Of a stretch of 36,562 bases of DNA, positions 8,201 through 15,975 are shown piece after piece. The translations under genes were made by a program, and so were the position numbers. Under the pieces are notes generated by a model. The model was not told the DNA's origin and made no database searches. It saw only the letters and a program-made list of their open reading frames with translations. How positions within the stretch are numbered: the stretch's first letter is position 1; each line of letters begins with the position of its first letter. The DNA comes from Candidatus Omnitrophota bacterium (GTDB lineage: Bacteria > Omnitrophota > Gorgyraeia > Duberdicusellales > 4484-171): positions 1 through 36,562 of the forward strand of contig JAGLUN010000053.1 in assembly GCA_023134705.1 (NCBI GenBank), given 5' to 3'.

Positions 8201-9106
8201 ATGGATATTGCAAATTTATTAGAGGAGAAGAGATTAAAGAGGTTTTTTAGCGTAAAGCATAAACTTATAGTAGAGAACGGGTTGTATCATGTTACTCAGC
8301 GTGCTCCTGGCAGAGAAATATTGTTTTTAGAAGAAGCAGATTATCTTTATTTCCTTCATCTTCTTAAGGAGACTTCGAAAAAATTTAATGTCGATGTTTA
8401 TGCTTTTGCTTTAATGCCGAATCATTTACATCTGTTTGTTTATTTGAACGAAAAAAATTTAGATAAAGCTATGAAAAAAATTTTTCAGAGATACGCAATA
8501 TATTTTAATACAAAATACTGCAGGAAAGGGCATGTGTTTTGTGGTGCATATCGATGTGCCTTATGCAATGATGAAAGATATGCTTTAGTTACTTCTTTGT
8601 ATATTCATCTAAATCCTTTTAAGGCCGGTTTAGCAAAAAATATGCAGGGGTATCGATGGACATCTTTAGAGATATATTTGAATCCAGAAATAAAGTCCTT
8701 TGTGAAAAACGATAAGATTTTAAAGTTTTTAGACTCTGATAAAGAAAAAGCAGCGGCGATTTATAAAAATATATTAAAAGAAAGCAGTGGAATAGATTAT
8801 AAGTCCCGATGGGGAACCTTTAAGGAGAGTAAAAGCATTTTTGAACTATTCTTCAAAAAGATGGAGATGTTAAAAATAGTTGTTCAGAAGAAAAATGAAA
8901 AGGTTTTCCAGCCTTTAAATAAGAAGATAAATGCGCTCAGAATGAAAAAGAAATTGATTTCCTCCGAAGATAAAAAAGCTTTAATCTATACAATAGAACA
9001 ATTGAAAAGCAGAGGCTTTAATCTTACAGAGGCAGCCGAAATTTTAGGAGTAAGCCGGACGAAGATTTACCGCGTAGCGAATGTAACAAAATCAGTCCTG
9101 AACTGA
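8201..9106 (+). CDS. REP-associated tyrosine transposase (Y1_Tnp) with C-terminal HTH
   Basis: This 301-residue protein has the N-terminal RAYT signature NGLYHVTQRA (about 26-35), the HUH metal motif NHLHLF (His75, His77) and the catalytic-tyrosine helix SLYIHLNPFKAG (Tyr134). The C-terminal helix-turn-helix lies at about 274-294 (LTEAAEILGVSRTKIY). RAYTs nick single-stranded DNA at hairpin repeats through a 5'-phosphotyrosine bond. All catalytic residues are present, so it may be active. The final residues VTKSVLN and the stop are encoded by the downstream hairpin repeat. The ATG follows a -10 box by 7 nt with no Shine-Dalgarno. Confidence 0.9.
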   Translation: MDIANLLEEKRLKRFFSVKHKLIVENGLYHVTQRAPGREILFLEEADYLYFLHLLKETSKKFNVDVYAFALMPNHLHLFVYLNEKNLDKAMKKIFQRYAIYFNTKYCRKGHVFCGAYRCALCNDERYALVTSLYIHLNPFKAGLAKNMQGYRWTSLEIYLNPEIKSFVKNDKILKFLDSDKEKAAAIYKNILKESSGIDYKSRWGTFKESKSIFELFFKKMEMLKIVVQKKNEKVFQPLNKKINALRMKKKLISSEDKKALIYTIEQLKSRGFNLTEAAEILGVSRTKIYRVANVTKSVLN

Positions 9107-9120
9107 AAGTGTTACGTTAG
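9078..9120 (+). repeat. hairpin repeat copy 2 (right of transposase)
   Basis: GTAACA (9083-9088) pairs with TGTTAC (9110-9115), with outer flanks partly pairing. The inner arm TCAGT (9092-9096) pairs perfectly with ACTGA (9102-9106) around loop CCTGA. It overlaps the 3' end of the transposase gene. It matches copy 3 (12238-12280) almost base for base in the core. Confidence 0.87.
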
Positions 9121-9130
9121 AGGTTAAATA

Positions 9131-10075
9131 ATGAAGGAAGAATTATATCGGCTTCCCCAGGAATTTCTGGCGAAGCTTAAGAAAATTTACCCCGGGAATT
9201 ATCATAAAATATACGAAACTTTTTTAGAGAAAAAAGAACAGTCTTTCAGGATAAATTATTTAAAAACGGATTTAAGGGGATTGCGTAAACTTTTAATTAA
9301 TGAGAAGATAAAATGTAAAGAATTGCCTTATCCCAAAGGGAGTTTCCTTCTAAAGTCCGATTTAAGGAAATTGCAAAAAAGCTTTATTTATCAAGATGGT
9401 TTAATATATGTCCAGAATGTTTCCAGTATGATCCCTCCTTTAGTTTTAGATCCCGGGCAAGGGGAGCGGATTTTAGATTTATGTGCTGCCCCAGGAGCAA
9501 AGACTACCCAGATGCTTTCTCTGGCGGGGAAGGAGTTAGAGCTTATAGCAGTTGAAAAAATCAGGGTTAGATATTATAAGCTTCTTGCTAATTTAAAGAT
9601 TCAGGGTGTTGATTTTATAACCCCTCTTCTTTTAGACGGGATATGGGTTAGAAAAAAATTCCCCGAATATTTCGATAAGGTTTTACTGGATTCTCCCTGT
9701 TCCTGTGAAGGGTTATTTTACGTGAAGAATCCGCGCAGTTATAAATATTGGAAGCAGCGAAAGGTAAAAGAAATGGCCCATAAACAGAAAAGGTTAATTT
9801 CTTCAGCAATCTATTCGCTCAAAGAAGGCGGGGTCCTAGTTTATTCTACCTGTACCTTTTCACCCGAAGAAAATGAAGGAATTATTAATTGGGTATTAAA
9901 TAAATTTAAAGATAGCCTGCAGATAGTTCCGATTAAAATCCCCCTTAATAATGTTACCCCGGGGCTTATTAGATGGAGAGATAAAACTTTCTCTTCGGAT
10001 TTAAAATTCTCTTTACGGATAATCCCTAATCGTTCTATGGAAGGGTTCTTTCTCGCCAAGTTGATAAAAAGATAG
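9131..10075 (+). CDS. RsmB/RsmF/NSUN-family RNA cytosine-5 methyltransferase
   Basis: This 314-residue SAM-dependent enzyme has motif I LDLCAAPGAKTTQ (about 115-127) and both catalytic cysteines of RNA m5C methylases: Pro-Cys in DSPCSCEG (Cys190) and Thr-Cys in YSTCTFSPEENE (Cys241). It transfers a methyl group to C5 of a cytosine in rRNA or tRNA. It lacks the NusB-like domain of RsmB and the PUA-like C-terminus of RsmF, so it is a minimal catalytic form whose exact target cannot be named. It starts 10 nt after the mobile element. Its own promoter may have been displaced, or it may be read through from the transposase. Confidence 0.88.
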   Translation: MKEELYRLPQEFLAKLKKIYPGNYHKIYETFLEKKEQSFRINYLKTDLRGLRKLLINEKIKCKELPYPKGSFLLKSDLRKLQKSFIYQDGLIYVQNVSSMIPPLVLDPGQGERILDLCAAPGAKTTQMLSLAGKELELIAVEKIRVRYYKLLANLKIQGVDFITPLLLDGIWVRKKFPEYFDKVLLDSPCSCEGLFYVKNPRSYKYWKQRKVKEMAHKQKRLISSAIYSLKEGGVLVYSTCTFSPEENEGIINWVLNKFKDSLQIVPIKIPLNNVTPGLIRWRDKTFSSDLKFSLRIIPNRSMEGFFLAKLIKR

Positions 10076-10114
10076 GCTGTTTTAGACTTTGGAGGATAAA
10101 AAGCCGAAGCATTC

Positions 10115-10149
10115 AAAAAAATCCAGGGAGCTTTTCTTAGCCCCCTGGA
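10115..10149 (-). terminator. intrinsic terminator of the HU gene
   Basis: On the minus strand TCCAGGG and CCCTGGA arms, extended by GCT/AGC pairs, form a strong stem and are followed by seven T residues (10121-10115). It lies 14 nt past the HU stop codon. Facing the methyltransferase gene, the stem may act less well in the other direction because no T-run follows there. Confidence 0.9.
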
Positions 10150-10163
10150 AGTTTTGGTCTTAA

Positions 10164-10430
10164 TTACAGGCTGCTTTTCAAATCTTTAGAAGGTTTAAAA
10201 CCCACTGACTTTGAAGCAGCAATTTGAATCGTTTCCCCGGTTTTGGGGTTTCTTCCGCTTCTTGCTTTTCTGTTTTTAACTTTAAATGTCCCGAAACCGG
10301 CGATAGTTACTGGTTCTTGCTTCTTTAGAGCCTTTTTAATGGCATCTAAAATTGTTTCTACTGCCTCCTGAGCCTCTTTTTTGGTGTTGGTATTTTCAGA
10401 AACTATGTCAATCAATTGTGCCTTGTTCAT
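10164..10430 (-). CDS. HU-family DNA-binding protein
   Basis: This 88-residue protein is a full-length HU/IHF-family nucleoid protein: MNKAQLIDIV at the start, the GFGTFKV core strand (about 45-51), the arm with RSGRNPKTGE (about 57-66, with the DNA-intercalating Pro) and GFKPSKDLK at the end. It bends and compacts DNA as a dimer. AAGGAGGTG lies just upstream of the ATG, a strong ribosome binding site. It has its own promoter and terminator and stands as a single-gene unit against the plus-strand flow. Confidence 0.95.
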   Translation of the reverse strand: MNKAQLIDIVSENTNTKKEAQEAVETILDAIKKALKKQEPVTIAGFGTFKVKNRKARSGRNPKTGETIQIAASKSVGFKPSKDLKSSL

Positions 10431-10487
10431 CTAAACACCTCCTTTTAATTTAGTTGTTGATATTTTTATAATTTACATTTAGACTAT

Positions 10488-10515
10488 TTTATACTTTAAG
10501 CCAAAGGATTGTCAA
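10488..10515 (-). promoter_or_regulatory. HU promoter
   Basis: On the minus strand TTGACA (10515-10510) is followed after 16 nt by TATAAA (10493-10488); an overlapping TAAAAT at 18 nt is an alternative. This gives an AT-rich leader of about 50 nt before the HU ribosome binding site. Confidence 0.7.
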
Positions 10516-10535
10516 GCTTTTTTATATATTTTACA

Positions 10536-11360
10536 ATGGATTTCGTAATTATTACCAAAAAAGAATTTGACTGGATTTTGCATAATCGAGATAAAAAAGA
10601 GCTGTCTATTAAGGTCGATTTTGGATTAAAAGAGGTAAAAGTCCGGATAGAAGCCGATAAGGCTGTTTTGGATAACCGTTTTATTCTGAGTTTTGACCAG
10701 AGAATAAAAAGTAAATTCTGTTATATGCTTGAAAAAACTAAATTTTCGCCTATGGCCTTTTTTTCCGAAGATACAAAGAAGTTTTATAAGCTTATACCTA
10801 CGTCTGATTGGCCGAGTCTGGCTATCGGTTCAGTGCCGATGCACAAGATTTGTCTGGGTTCGCCTTATCAGGATACTCTCCAGAAGATAGAATTGATTAA
10901 GCCCCGGGGAAAAGTTTTAGATACCTGCACGGGGTTAGGCTATACGGCCATTTTAGCCTCGGAAACCAGCGATAAAGTGATGACTTTCGAGAAAGATGAG
11001 AATGTTTTATTTTTAGCAAAGCTTAATCCTTTTTCTAAAAAGCTTTTTGAGAAGGGAAATATCGAGCTGAAGCAAGCAGATATAAGTGAATATATTAGCC
11101 GTTTCGGCGATAATTACTTTCATGCTGTAATCCATGATCCGCCGACATTTAAATTGTCGCCTCCGCTTTATCATTTGGACTTTTATAAAGAGCTTTTTCG
11201 GGTTCTGAAAAATAAGGGAAGGCTTTATCATTATGTCCCTTTGTATAAGGTAAAAACAGGGTTTAATTTCCCTTTAAGGGTAAAAAACAGGCTTAAACAA
11301 GCCGGCTTTAAAATCCTGAAGTTTATGCCCCAGAAAAATGCCATCTTATGCGCGAAATAG
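10536..11360 (+). CDS. class I SAM methyltransferase, archaeal-like
   Basis: The 274-residue protein has the SAM-binding motif VLDTCTGLGYTA (about 127-138), an acidic residue after the second strand, and HDPPTF (about 203-208), a D-P-P active-site motif used by amino-group methylases. The C-terminal YKVKTGFNFP stretch and RVKNRLKQAGF are consistent with a single Rossmann-like domain, preceded by a beta-rich N-terminal domain of about 100 residues. The layout resembles COG2521 'predicted archaeal methyltransferases'; I offer this from memory only. The ATG at 10536 has no Shine-Dalgarno but follows TATATT by 5 nt; a TTG nine codons upstream is less likely. It overlaps the TPR gene by 13 nt. Confidence 0.78.
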   Translation: MDFVIITKKEFDWILHNRDKKELSIKVDFGLKEVKVRIEADKAVLDNRFILSFDQRIKSKFCYMLEKTKFSPMAFFSEDTKKFYKLIPTSDWPSLAIGSVPMHKICLGSPYQDTLQKIELIKPRGKVLDTCTGLGYTAILASETSDKVMTFEKDENVLFLAKLNPFSKKLFEKGNIELKQADISEYISRFGDNYFHAVIHDPPTFKLSPPLYHLDFYKELFRVLKNKGRLYHYVPLYKVKTGFNFPLRVKNRLKQAGFKILKFMPQKNAILCAK

Positions 11361-11926
11361 ATTTAGAAAAAGAACGGTTTGATTTAGACAGGGAAATGAC
11401 TTTTTTACATTTCCGAAAGGCTGAAAAAATTATCCGGCGTTGTTTAGAAAAAGCGGAAAAGGAAAAAAACTGCTTTTTTATCTATTATTTCACCGCCCAA
11501 AAGTACATTTTAAAAGAGGTTTTCAAAAAAGCGGTTGAGAATTTAGATAACGCCTTAAATTTGAGACCGTCTGATGGGATAACTTATAATGATAAGGCCG
11601 TTTGTCTGGCTGAAATGGAAGATTACGAGAGCAGCCTTTTGTGTTTTAATGAGGGGATAAAAAGGGATAGGGATTGCGCGTCTCTTTATCATAATAAAGG
11701 ATGGCTTCTTAACTTGCTGGGGCGGTACAAGCCGGCTATTATATGTTTCCATAAAGCTTTAGAATTGCACCCTGACCGGCCGGAATCTTTATACAGTTTA
11801 GGCGATTCTTATTATCATTTAGGGGAGTTGAAAAAAACCAGGATTTATTTTAAGAAAGCAGCCCGGGCAATTAAAGGTAAAAGCAGTTATTTTTATAAAG
11901 AAACCCTCCGGCGGCTAAAAACCTAA
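11348..11926 (+). CDS. tetratricopeptide repeat protein
   Basis: This 192-residue soluble protein has about three to four TPR units. One is near residues 56-85 (VENLDNALNLRPSDGITYND). Another runs about 86-118 with LCFNEGIKRDRDCASLYHNKG nearby. A third is near 125-155 (AIICFHKALELHPDRPES). No signal peptide or other domain is visible. TPRs bind partner proteins; the partner is unknown. The 13-nt overlap with the methyltransferase gene suggests the two are co-translated and may act together. Confidence 0.85.
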   Translation: MREIDLEKERFDLDREMTFLHFRKAEKIIRRCLEKAEKEKNCFFIYYFTAQKYILKEVFKKAVENLDNALNLRPSDGITYNDKAVCLAEMEDYESSLLCFNEGIKRDRDCASLYHNKGWLLNLLGRYKPAIICFHKALELHPDRPESLYSLGDSYYHLGELKKTRIYFKKAARAIKGKSSYFYKETLRRLKT

Positions 11927-12066
11927 AATATTAATTTAACCCTGTCCGCAAACAATAACGATTTTTCCCTAAAACAAAAGTTAGTTATTTGCCCTTAAGG
12001 AAAATAAGGGACGTTCATAACTTAATAACTTATTAACTGATGAGTGGTTCTTTATAAGATGATTGC
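11927..12066 (+). other. intergenic segment with a small hairpin upstream of the broken RAYT
   Basis: No gene is visible. A short hairpin CCCTTA/TAAGGG lies at 11992-12010, followed by a TTAATAACTTATTAA palindrome-like tract (about 12020-12036). TATAAG (12053-12058) sits 8 nt before the ATG of the transposase remnant. This is probably the left end of a second decayed transposase unit. Confidence 0.5.
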
Positions 12067-12234
12067 ATGCCGAGAAGCAAAAGGATAAATGTGGCAGGTG
12101 GAATATATCATGTTATCGTAAGAGGTATAGAACCTAAGGGGCTATTTAAGGACAATAAAGACCGCCAGGGATCTTTATCCCGCCTGGAAACCAGTTTAAA
12201 AAAGGCAAAATCTAATTTGAAAGTTTCGGCATAA
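12067..12234 (+). pseudogene. truncated N-terminus of a second RAYT transposase
   Basis: A 55-codon reading frame begins MPRSKRINVAGGIYHVIVRG and continues with LFKDNKDRQ. This is the standard N-terminal start of a RAYT different from the intact one at 8201. It stops before the HUH motif, and no later part of the gene follows; hairpin repeat copy 3 begins 4 nt after the stop. The deletion probably removed the rest, so the product could not be a working transposase. Confidence 0.8.
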
Positions 12235-12237
12235 GTT

Positions 12238-12280
12238 CTTATGTAACAAAATCAGTCCTGAACTGAAAGTGTTACATTAG
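12238..12280 (+). repeat. hairpin repeat copy 3
   Basis: The arm CTTATGTAACA (12238-12248) pairs with TGTTACATTAG (12270-12280) with one mismatch. The inner TCAGT/ACTGA arms surround loop CCTGA, as in copy 2. It lies 4 nt after the stop of the RAYT remnant and so mirrors the position of copy 2 behind the intact transposase. Confidence 0.85.
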
Positions 12281-12303
12281 GAGGACTGAAAGTGTTGCAT
12301 AAG
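12281..12303 (+). repeat. half hairpin repeat copy 4
   Basis: The right half of a repeat (GGACTGAAAGTGTTGCATAAG) directly abuts copy 3. Its AGG before ACTGA matches the flipped-loop type of copy 1, so copies of both loop orientations lie side by side. No gene is visible from here to 12351. Confidence 0.75.
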
Positions 12304-12351
12304 GGGTATAGAAAGATGTTTAAGGAATATTGTGCAAAAATTGTGATAGAG

Positions 12352-14988
12352 TTAGGTTAAATACACTTTTATTACGCACTTTTTATGCGGAGGGAGGCTG
12401 GCTATTATCTTTCTTTCAATCCGTGCTGTTTTGTCTTTTAGCTTTAGGAGGGTATTATTAAGAGATATTTTTTCTATGGAATAAATTTTACTTTCTCTTA
12501 ATTTTTTAAATATAACTCTGACATTCCTTCCTAAAAATCTAAAATTTACCTCTAGGGTATCTTTAAAAAAATTATCTTTAGTTAATTTTGGCTGAATTAT
12601 CAGGTTGCCGTAAGAAAATTTTATCCCAAGAGTTTCTCTAAAAAGAGTGTGGATATACCAGCTTGCCGAACCGGTTAGATAAAAGTATAAGCCTCTGCCT
12701 TCTGAATTGAAATATTCCGGTATCATAGGATAGATTTTCGAAAATGGCGATGCCGCCATTTTGTAAATAGAACTTAGAACTTCAAAGCCTTCTTCTGTAA
12801 AACCTCTTTCATAAAGAGCAAAGCTGAGCATTATTATCATATGGTTAAAAAATGCGCCGTTTTCTTTATCTCCATAAGAAAAACCAAAAGCTCTTCCTAA
12901 ATCAAGATAAAGGGTTTTAAAGTCCGTGTTAAGGCGATAACCTCCTAAGTTTTTATCTTTTAAATATCTGGTTATGGATTGCCACATTTTTTTTATTTGA
13001 GAATCAGTTGCTGTGCCGCTCATTATAGGAAAAACCTGAGACTGAAGAAGCATTCTTATTCTGCCACGGGTTTTCCCTTCAACCCTTTTCCCTCTATTAT
13101 CATAGTAGCCATTAAAAAAGCCGTCTTTTAGCCATTCTTTTTCTCTCGTATAGTTAAAAATCCAGGCTGCCTTCTTTTTTAAGTCATCTATCAAGATTTC
13201 TAACTTTACTTTTACCTTTTTGCCGCTTACAATATGCTTTGTTTTTTCTAAGTATTCCTCTAAGATTTCTCGCTTTTGTTTAGAGCTCCTATAATCAATA
13301 GATTTTTTTGGTCTGCCTAAAAGGATAGTCAGTTCTTTTAAAATTTCTATATATTTTTTCTTTTTCTTTATCTTTTCTAAAATTTCTGCTAAAGTTTTTA
13401 AGTTATAAGCATACATGCAATAAAAAGGCACACATTCTCCCTTTTGAGGAGCTAAATCTAAACCATCGTTCCAATCGCCATTTTCCAAATTTAAAATATT
13501 ATGTTCACCTACGTTAAAGAACTGCACAAGATTTTCTGCAAGCAAATGCTCAAGCACCGAACCAAGATAAATTTTATTATCTTTTGTTTTTAAAAGATGG
13601 TTTTTATCTTGGAAGTTAATGTCAGTTTCTTTAGCTCTTTTTAATTGATGATCCCTAAAATAAGGGATATTTTTAAAAAGGACATTGAAGTTGCCGGTGC
13701 GCTGTAAATAAAGGTTGATAGAAAGAAGCGGCCAGGCGCCATGGTCTGTCCAAACTCTTGCGATTTTATTTCTGTCGGATATAAAATCTCCTTCTTTGGT
13801 GATAATCGTGGCGTTTGAACCATCTATTCTTATGGCTTTAAAATTATTTGCAATCAGTTTATCTATATCGTTTTCGTCTCTTGATATAAGATTTAAAATA
13901 TCCTGCCATAAATCCCTGAATCCCCGCCCGCCTTTCCCATAGTCAAAATGAGGCAAAAATGAGCAGCCAAACAGCTTTCTTAATGTAGGTTGTAAATTTA
14001 CCCATAGTAGCCAGTTATTAAAATTTTTATCTTTAAAGTCGAATTTCAAAGAAGAAAGATAACCTCTCCAGAATTTTTTTGTCCTTTCGAAATAATTTCC
14101 TACTTTTTTGGGAGAACTAAGTTTTCTAAAAACATAGTTTATGTAATTGCTGTCTTGGCATATTCCCATGATGAGGATGTAATTTATCTCCTCTCCCTTT
14201 TTTAAAACAGTATTTCTGAACCTAAAAGCGGCGCAAGCTTCTTTTCCGTCAAATGAACCAAGCTTTTTGGTAAAAGGTTTTAAATCTCTGCATACTGCCG
14301 CAGGTTTAACTAACCCCGATGATTCACCGCAAAAGCTTAAAAGAGTAGGGAATTGCCCTGAAGGAGGGATGTGATTATCCTGGTAACCCAAAGCAAAGTA
14401 AAGAGTTTTATTCTCTTTGTGGCCTTTTTCATCAAAAATCATTGTAGGTTTAAGGGTAATTCCAAATTTTGCTATTTCTATTCTATTCAAGAGTGAAGTT
14501 ACATGCCGATGGTCTCTTAAGTTCGCTTCTCCCCGTCCATAGAGAGGGATAAAAGAGGTAGGGGTTATCTCTATTGGATATTTACTTTTACTTTTGATTT
14601 TTATCCACATAACCTCTGCATCTAAATCAAAAGGGATAAAATTTAAAATTTCTATATGGAGCATGTTGTTTTCTTTAATCAGTTTATGATATAAAAGGCC
14701 TGCTTCTAAAGTATCTTTTAACGGTTCTGAAAGGCGTAGAATATCGCCTCCAGGAGATACTTTTATAAAAAAATCTCTACGGCATAAAAAGTTGTTTTTT
14801 ATATCTTCTATACCCGCGGGAGGCGTAAGAAAACGATGGTTATCTTTTTTTATGTCACCGGCTAAATTTGGACTGATCGAGCTTAAAAGGGAGCCTTCTT
14901 TATTGGTGAGCGGAAAATAGAGATAAGAAAATTGCTGAGGATTCTTTACGATAAAAGTCCCCTGCGTATCGATAAATTCATAAATCAT
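12352..14988 (-). CDS. GH94-type glycoside phosphorylase
   Basis: This 878-residue cytosolic protein has the cellobiose/chitobiose phosphorylase architecture. An N-terminal beta-sandwich domain comes first, then an (alpha/alpha)6 barrel with GFRDLWQD (about 355-362) and DWNDGLD (about 503-509, with the general-acid Asp), then a late TGSASWYIHT loop. GH94 enzymes reversibly phosphorolyse beta-linked disaccharides to a sugar 1-phosphate and a free sugar. The substrate cannot be read from the sequence. It has no signal peptide. It begins 2 nt after ispH ends, so the two form a minus-strand operon. Phosphohexomutase at 23314 could process a sugar 1-phosphate, an inference only. Confidence 0.9.
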   Translation of the reverse strand: MIYEFIDTQGTFIVKNPQQFSYLYFPLTNKEGSLLSSISPNLAGDIKKDNHRFLTPPAGIEDIKNNFLCRRDFFIKVSPGGDILRLSEPLKDTLEAGLLYHKLIKENNMLHIEILNFIPFDLDAEVMWIKIKSKSKYPIEITPTSFIPLYGRGEANLRDHRHVTSLLNRIEIAKFGITLKPTMIFDEKGHKENKTLYFALGYQDNHIPPSGQFPTLLSFCGESSGLVKPAAVCRDLKPFTKKLGSFDGKEACAAFRFRNTVLKKGEEINYILIMGICQDSNYINYVFRKLSSPKKVGNYFERTKKFWRGYLSSLKFDFKDKNFNNWLLWVNLQPTLRKLFGCSFLPHFDYGKGGRGFRDLWQDILNLISRDENDIDKLIANNFKAIRIDGSNATIITKEGDFISDRNKIARVWTDHGAWPLLSINLYLQRTGNFNVLFKNIPYFRDHQLKRAKETDINFQDKNHLLKTKDNKIYLGSVLEHLLAENLVQFFNVGEHNILNLENGDWNDGLDLAPQKGECVPFYCMYAYNLKTLAEILEKIKKKKKYIEILKELTILLGRPKKSIDYRSSKQKREILEEYLEKTKHIVSGKKVKVKLEILIDDLKKKAAWIFNYTREKEWLKDGFFNGYYDNRGKRVEGKTRGRIRMLLQSQVFPIMSGTATDSQIKKMWQSITRYLKDKNLGGYRLNTDFKTLYLDLGRAFGFSYGDKENGAFFNHMIIMLSFALYERGFTEEGFEVLSSIYKMAASPFSKIYPMIPEYFNSEGRGLYFYLTGSASWYIHTLFRETLGIKFSYGNLIIQPKLTKDNFFKDTLEVNFRFLGRNVRVIFKKLRESKIYSIEKISLNNTLLKLKDKTARIERKIIASLPPHKKCVIKVYLT

Positions 14989-14990
14989 TT

Positions 14991-15833
14991 TTAGTCCAAA
15001 TTCCGGTTTAACTTCTCGGATATTTTTTCTATTGAACTGGGAGGAGTTGATGCTCCTCCGATAAGCGCGATAGAGGAAAAGCTTTTTATTTTTTTACTGA
15101 GTTGACTCTCATCCTGGATAAAAAAAGTATTTTTATTGAGTCTTTTAGCGATATTGTACAGACGCCGGCTGTTCGCGCTTTTTTTAGAACCTACTACCAG
15201 AACTGATTTACACTTTTTAGCCAGGGACTTTATTTCTTTCTGCCTCTTTTCTGTTTCCCAGCAGATGGTATTTATGAAAAGCAGCTCTTTCTCGGATTCA
15301 ACCAGCCCTTTTACTATATTTGCCACATTCTTTAAGTCCTGCGTGGATTGGCATACCAGAGCGACCTTCTTTTTTAATCTATTCTTTAAGTATTTTAAAT
15401 CCCGCGGCGTTTCTATTACCAGTCCTTCTTTAATATTCCCCAGGATGCCGAGTGTTTCTTCGTGCTGTTTATCTCCGGCGATAATAATCTGATAGCCTTT
15501 AGCAATTAAGTTATTGGCTATTTTATGTATTTCTAATACCTGGGGACAGGTAGCGTCAACTATTTTTATCTTATTTATTCTTGCTTTCTCATATACATCC
15601 TTTGGTACGCCATGGGCTTTAATTATGAGATAAGAGTTTTGAGGGATTTCCTCTATGCTTTTTACTTTTTTTATTCCCTGTCTTTGGATGTCTTTGCATA
15701 CTTTCTCGTTATGTACAATATCGCCGATTATGTATACCTTAGCTTTTTTAGAAACAACGGTTTTTTTGGCTATTTCCAGCGCCCGTTTTACCCCGAAACA
15801 AAAGCCAAAACTTTTAGCTTTGTATACTTTCAT
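14991..15833 (-). CDS. ispH: 4-hydroxy-3-methylbut-2-enyl diphosphate reductase IspH
   Basis: This 280-residue enzyme makes IPP and DMAPP in the last step of the MEP pathway, using a 4Fe-4S cluster. Cluster cysteines are in GFCFGVKRA (about 11), DATCPQV (about 95) and NTICWET (about 191). Substrate motifs HNEKV, AHGVP and QHEETLGI are present, and SKKSANSRRL and GASTPPS follow. I start it at the ATG at 15833, with GAGG 5 nt upstream and the usual MKVYKAKSFGFC opening; an ATG seven codons earlier (15854) is possible and lies close to a TACAAT box. The next gene is the GH94 phosphorylase, an uncommon partner. Confidence 0.95.
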   Translation of the reverse strand: MKVYKAKSFGFCFGVKRALEIAKKTVVSKKAKVYIIGDIVHNEKVCKDIQRQGIKKVKSIEEIPQNSYLIIKAHGVPKDVYEKARINKIKIVDATCPQVLEIHKIANNLIAKGYQIIIAGDKQHEETLGILGNIKEGLVIETPRDLKYLKNRLKKKVALVCQSTQDLKNVANIVKGLVESEKELLFINTICWETEKRQKEIKSLAKKCKSVLVVGSKKSANSRRLYNIAKRLNKNTFFIQDESQLSKKIKSFSSIALIGGASTPPSSIEKISEKLNRNLD

Positions 15834-15930
15834 ATTCCTCATTACTTGACCCATCTTTATATTGTATAATAAATTCTTTATTTTTCACCTAATTTTTATT
15901 ATAATTTAACTTAGCCTAAAAATTGTCTTT

Positions 15931-15963
15931 ACCCCATTAGAGAACGAAGTCCTCTAACGGGGT
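15931..15963. repeat. ACCCC-TTAGA hairpin repeat, copy A
   Basis: ACCCCATTAGAG (15931-15942) pairs with CTCTAACGGGGT (15952-15963), one A.C mismatch, around a 9-nt loop. It lies 12 nt before the DsbD-like start codon. The ACCCC-TTAGA arms are shared with the hairpin at 23200-23248. It could be a mobile palindrome, a leader hairpin, or both. Confidence 0.85.
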
Positions 15964-15975
15964 TTACCGAAGAAA

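Larger units (their letters stand above)
8132..9120 (+). mobile_element. RAYT transposase unit bracketed by hairpin repeats
   Basis: A Y1-type transposase gene is framed by two 43-bp hairpin repeats in the same orientation (8132-8174 and 9078-9120). The left repeat supplies the upstream gene's stop codon and the transposase -35 box; the right repeat encodes the last residues of the transposase. This is the layout expected of a REP-associated tyrosine transposase or an IS200-like unit. There are no long terminal inverted repeats or target duplications, as expected for HUH transposition. The element boundaries are inferred from the repeats. Confidence 0.8.

Noticed and set aside
12301-12351. 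Short plus-strand frame ending in TAA at the GH94 stop
   Set aside because: About 20 codons, no start or recognisable family; may be remnant DNA of the transposase region.
13715-13942. Plus-strand open frame of 75 codons within the GH94 gene
   Set aside because: It lies wholly antisense to a well-supported coding region with catalytic motifs and has no ribosome binding site.
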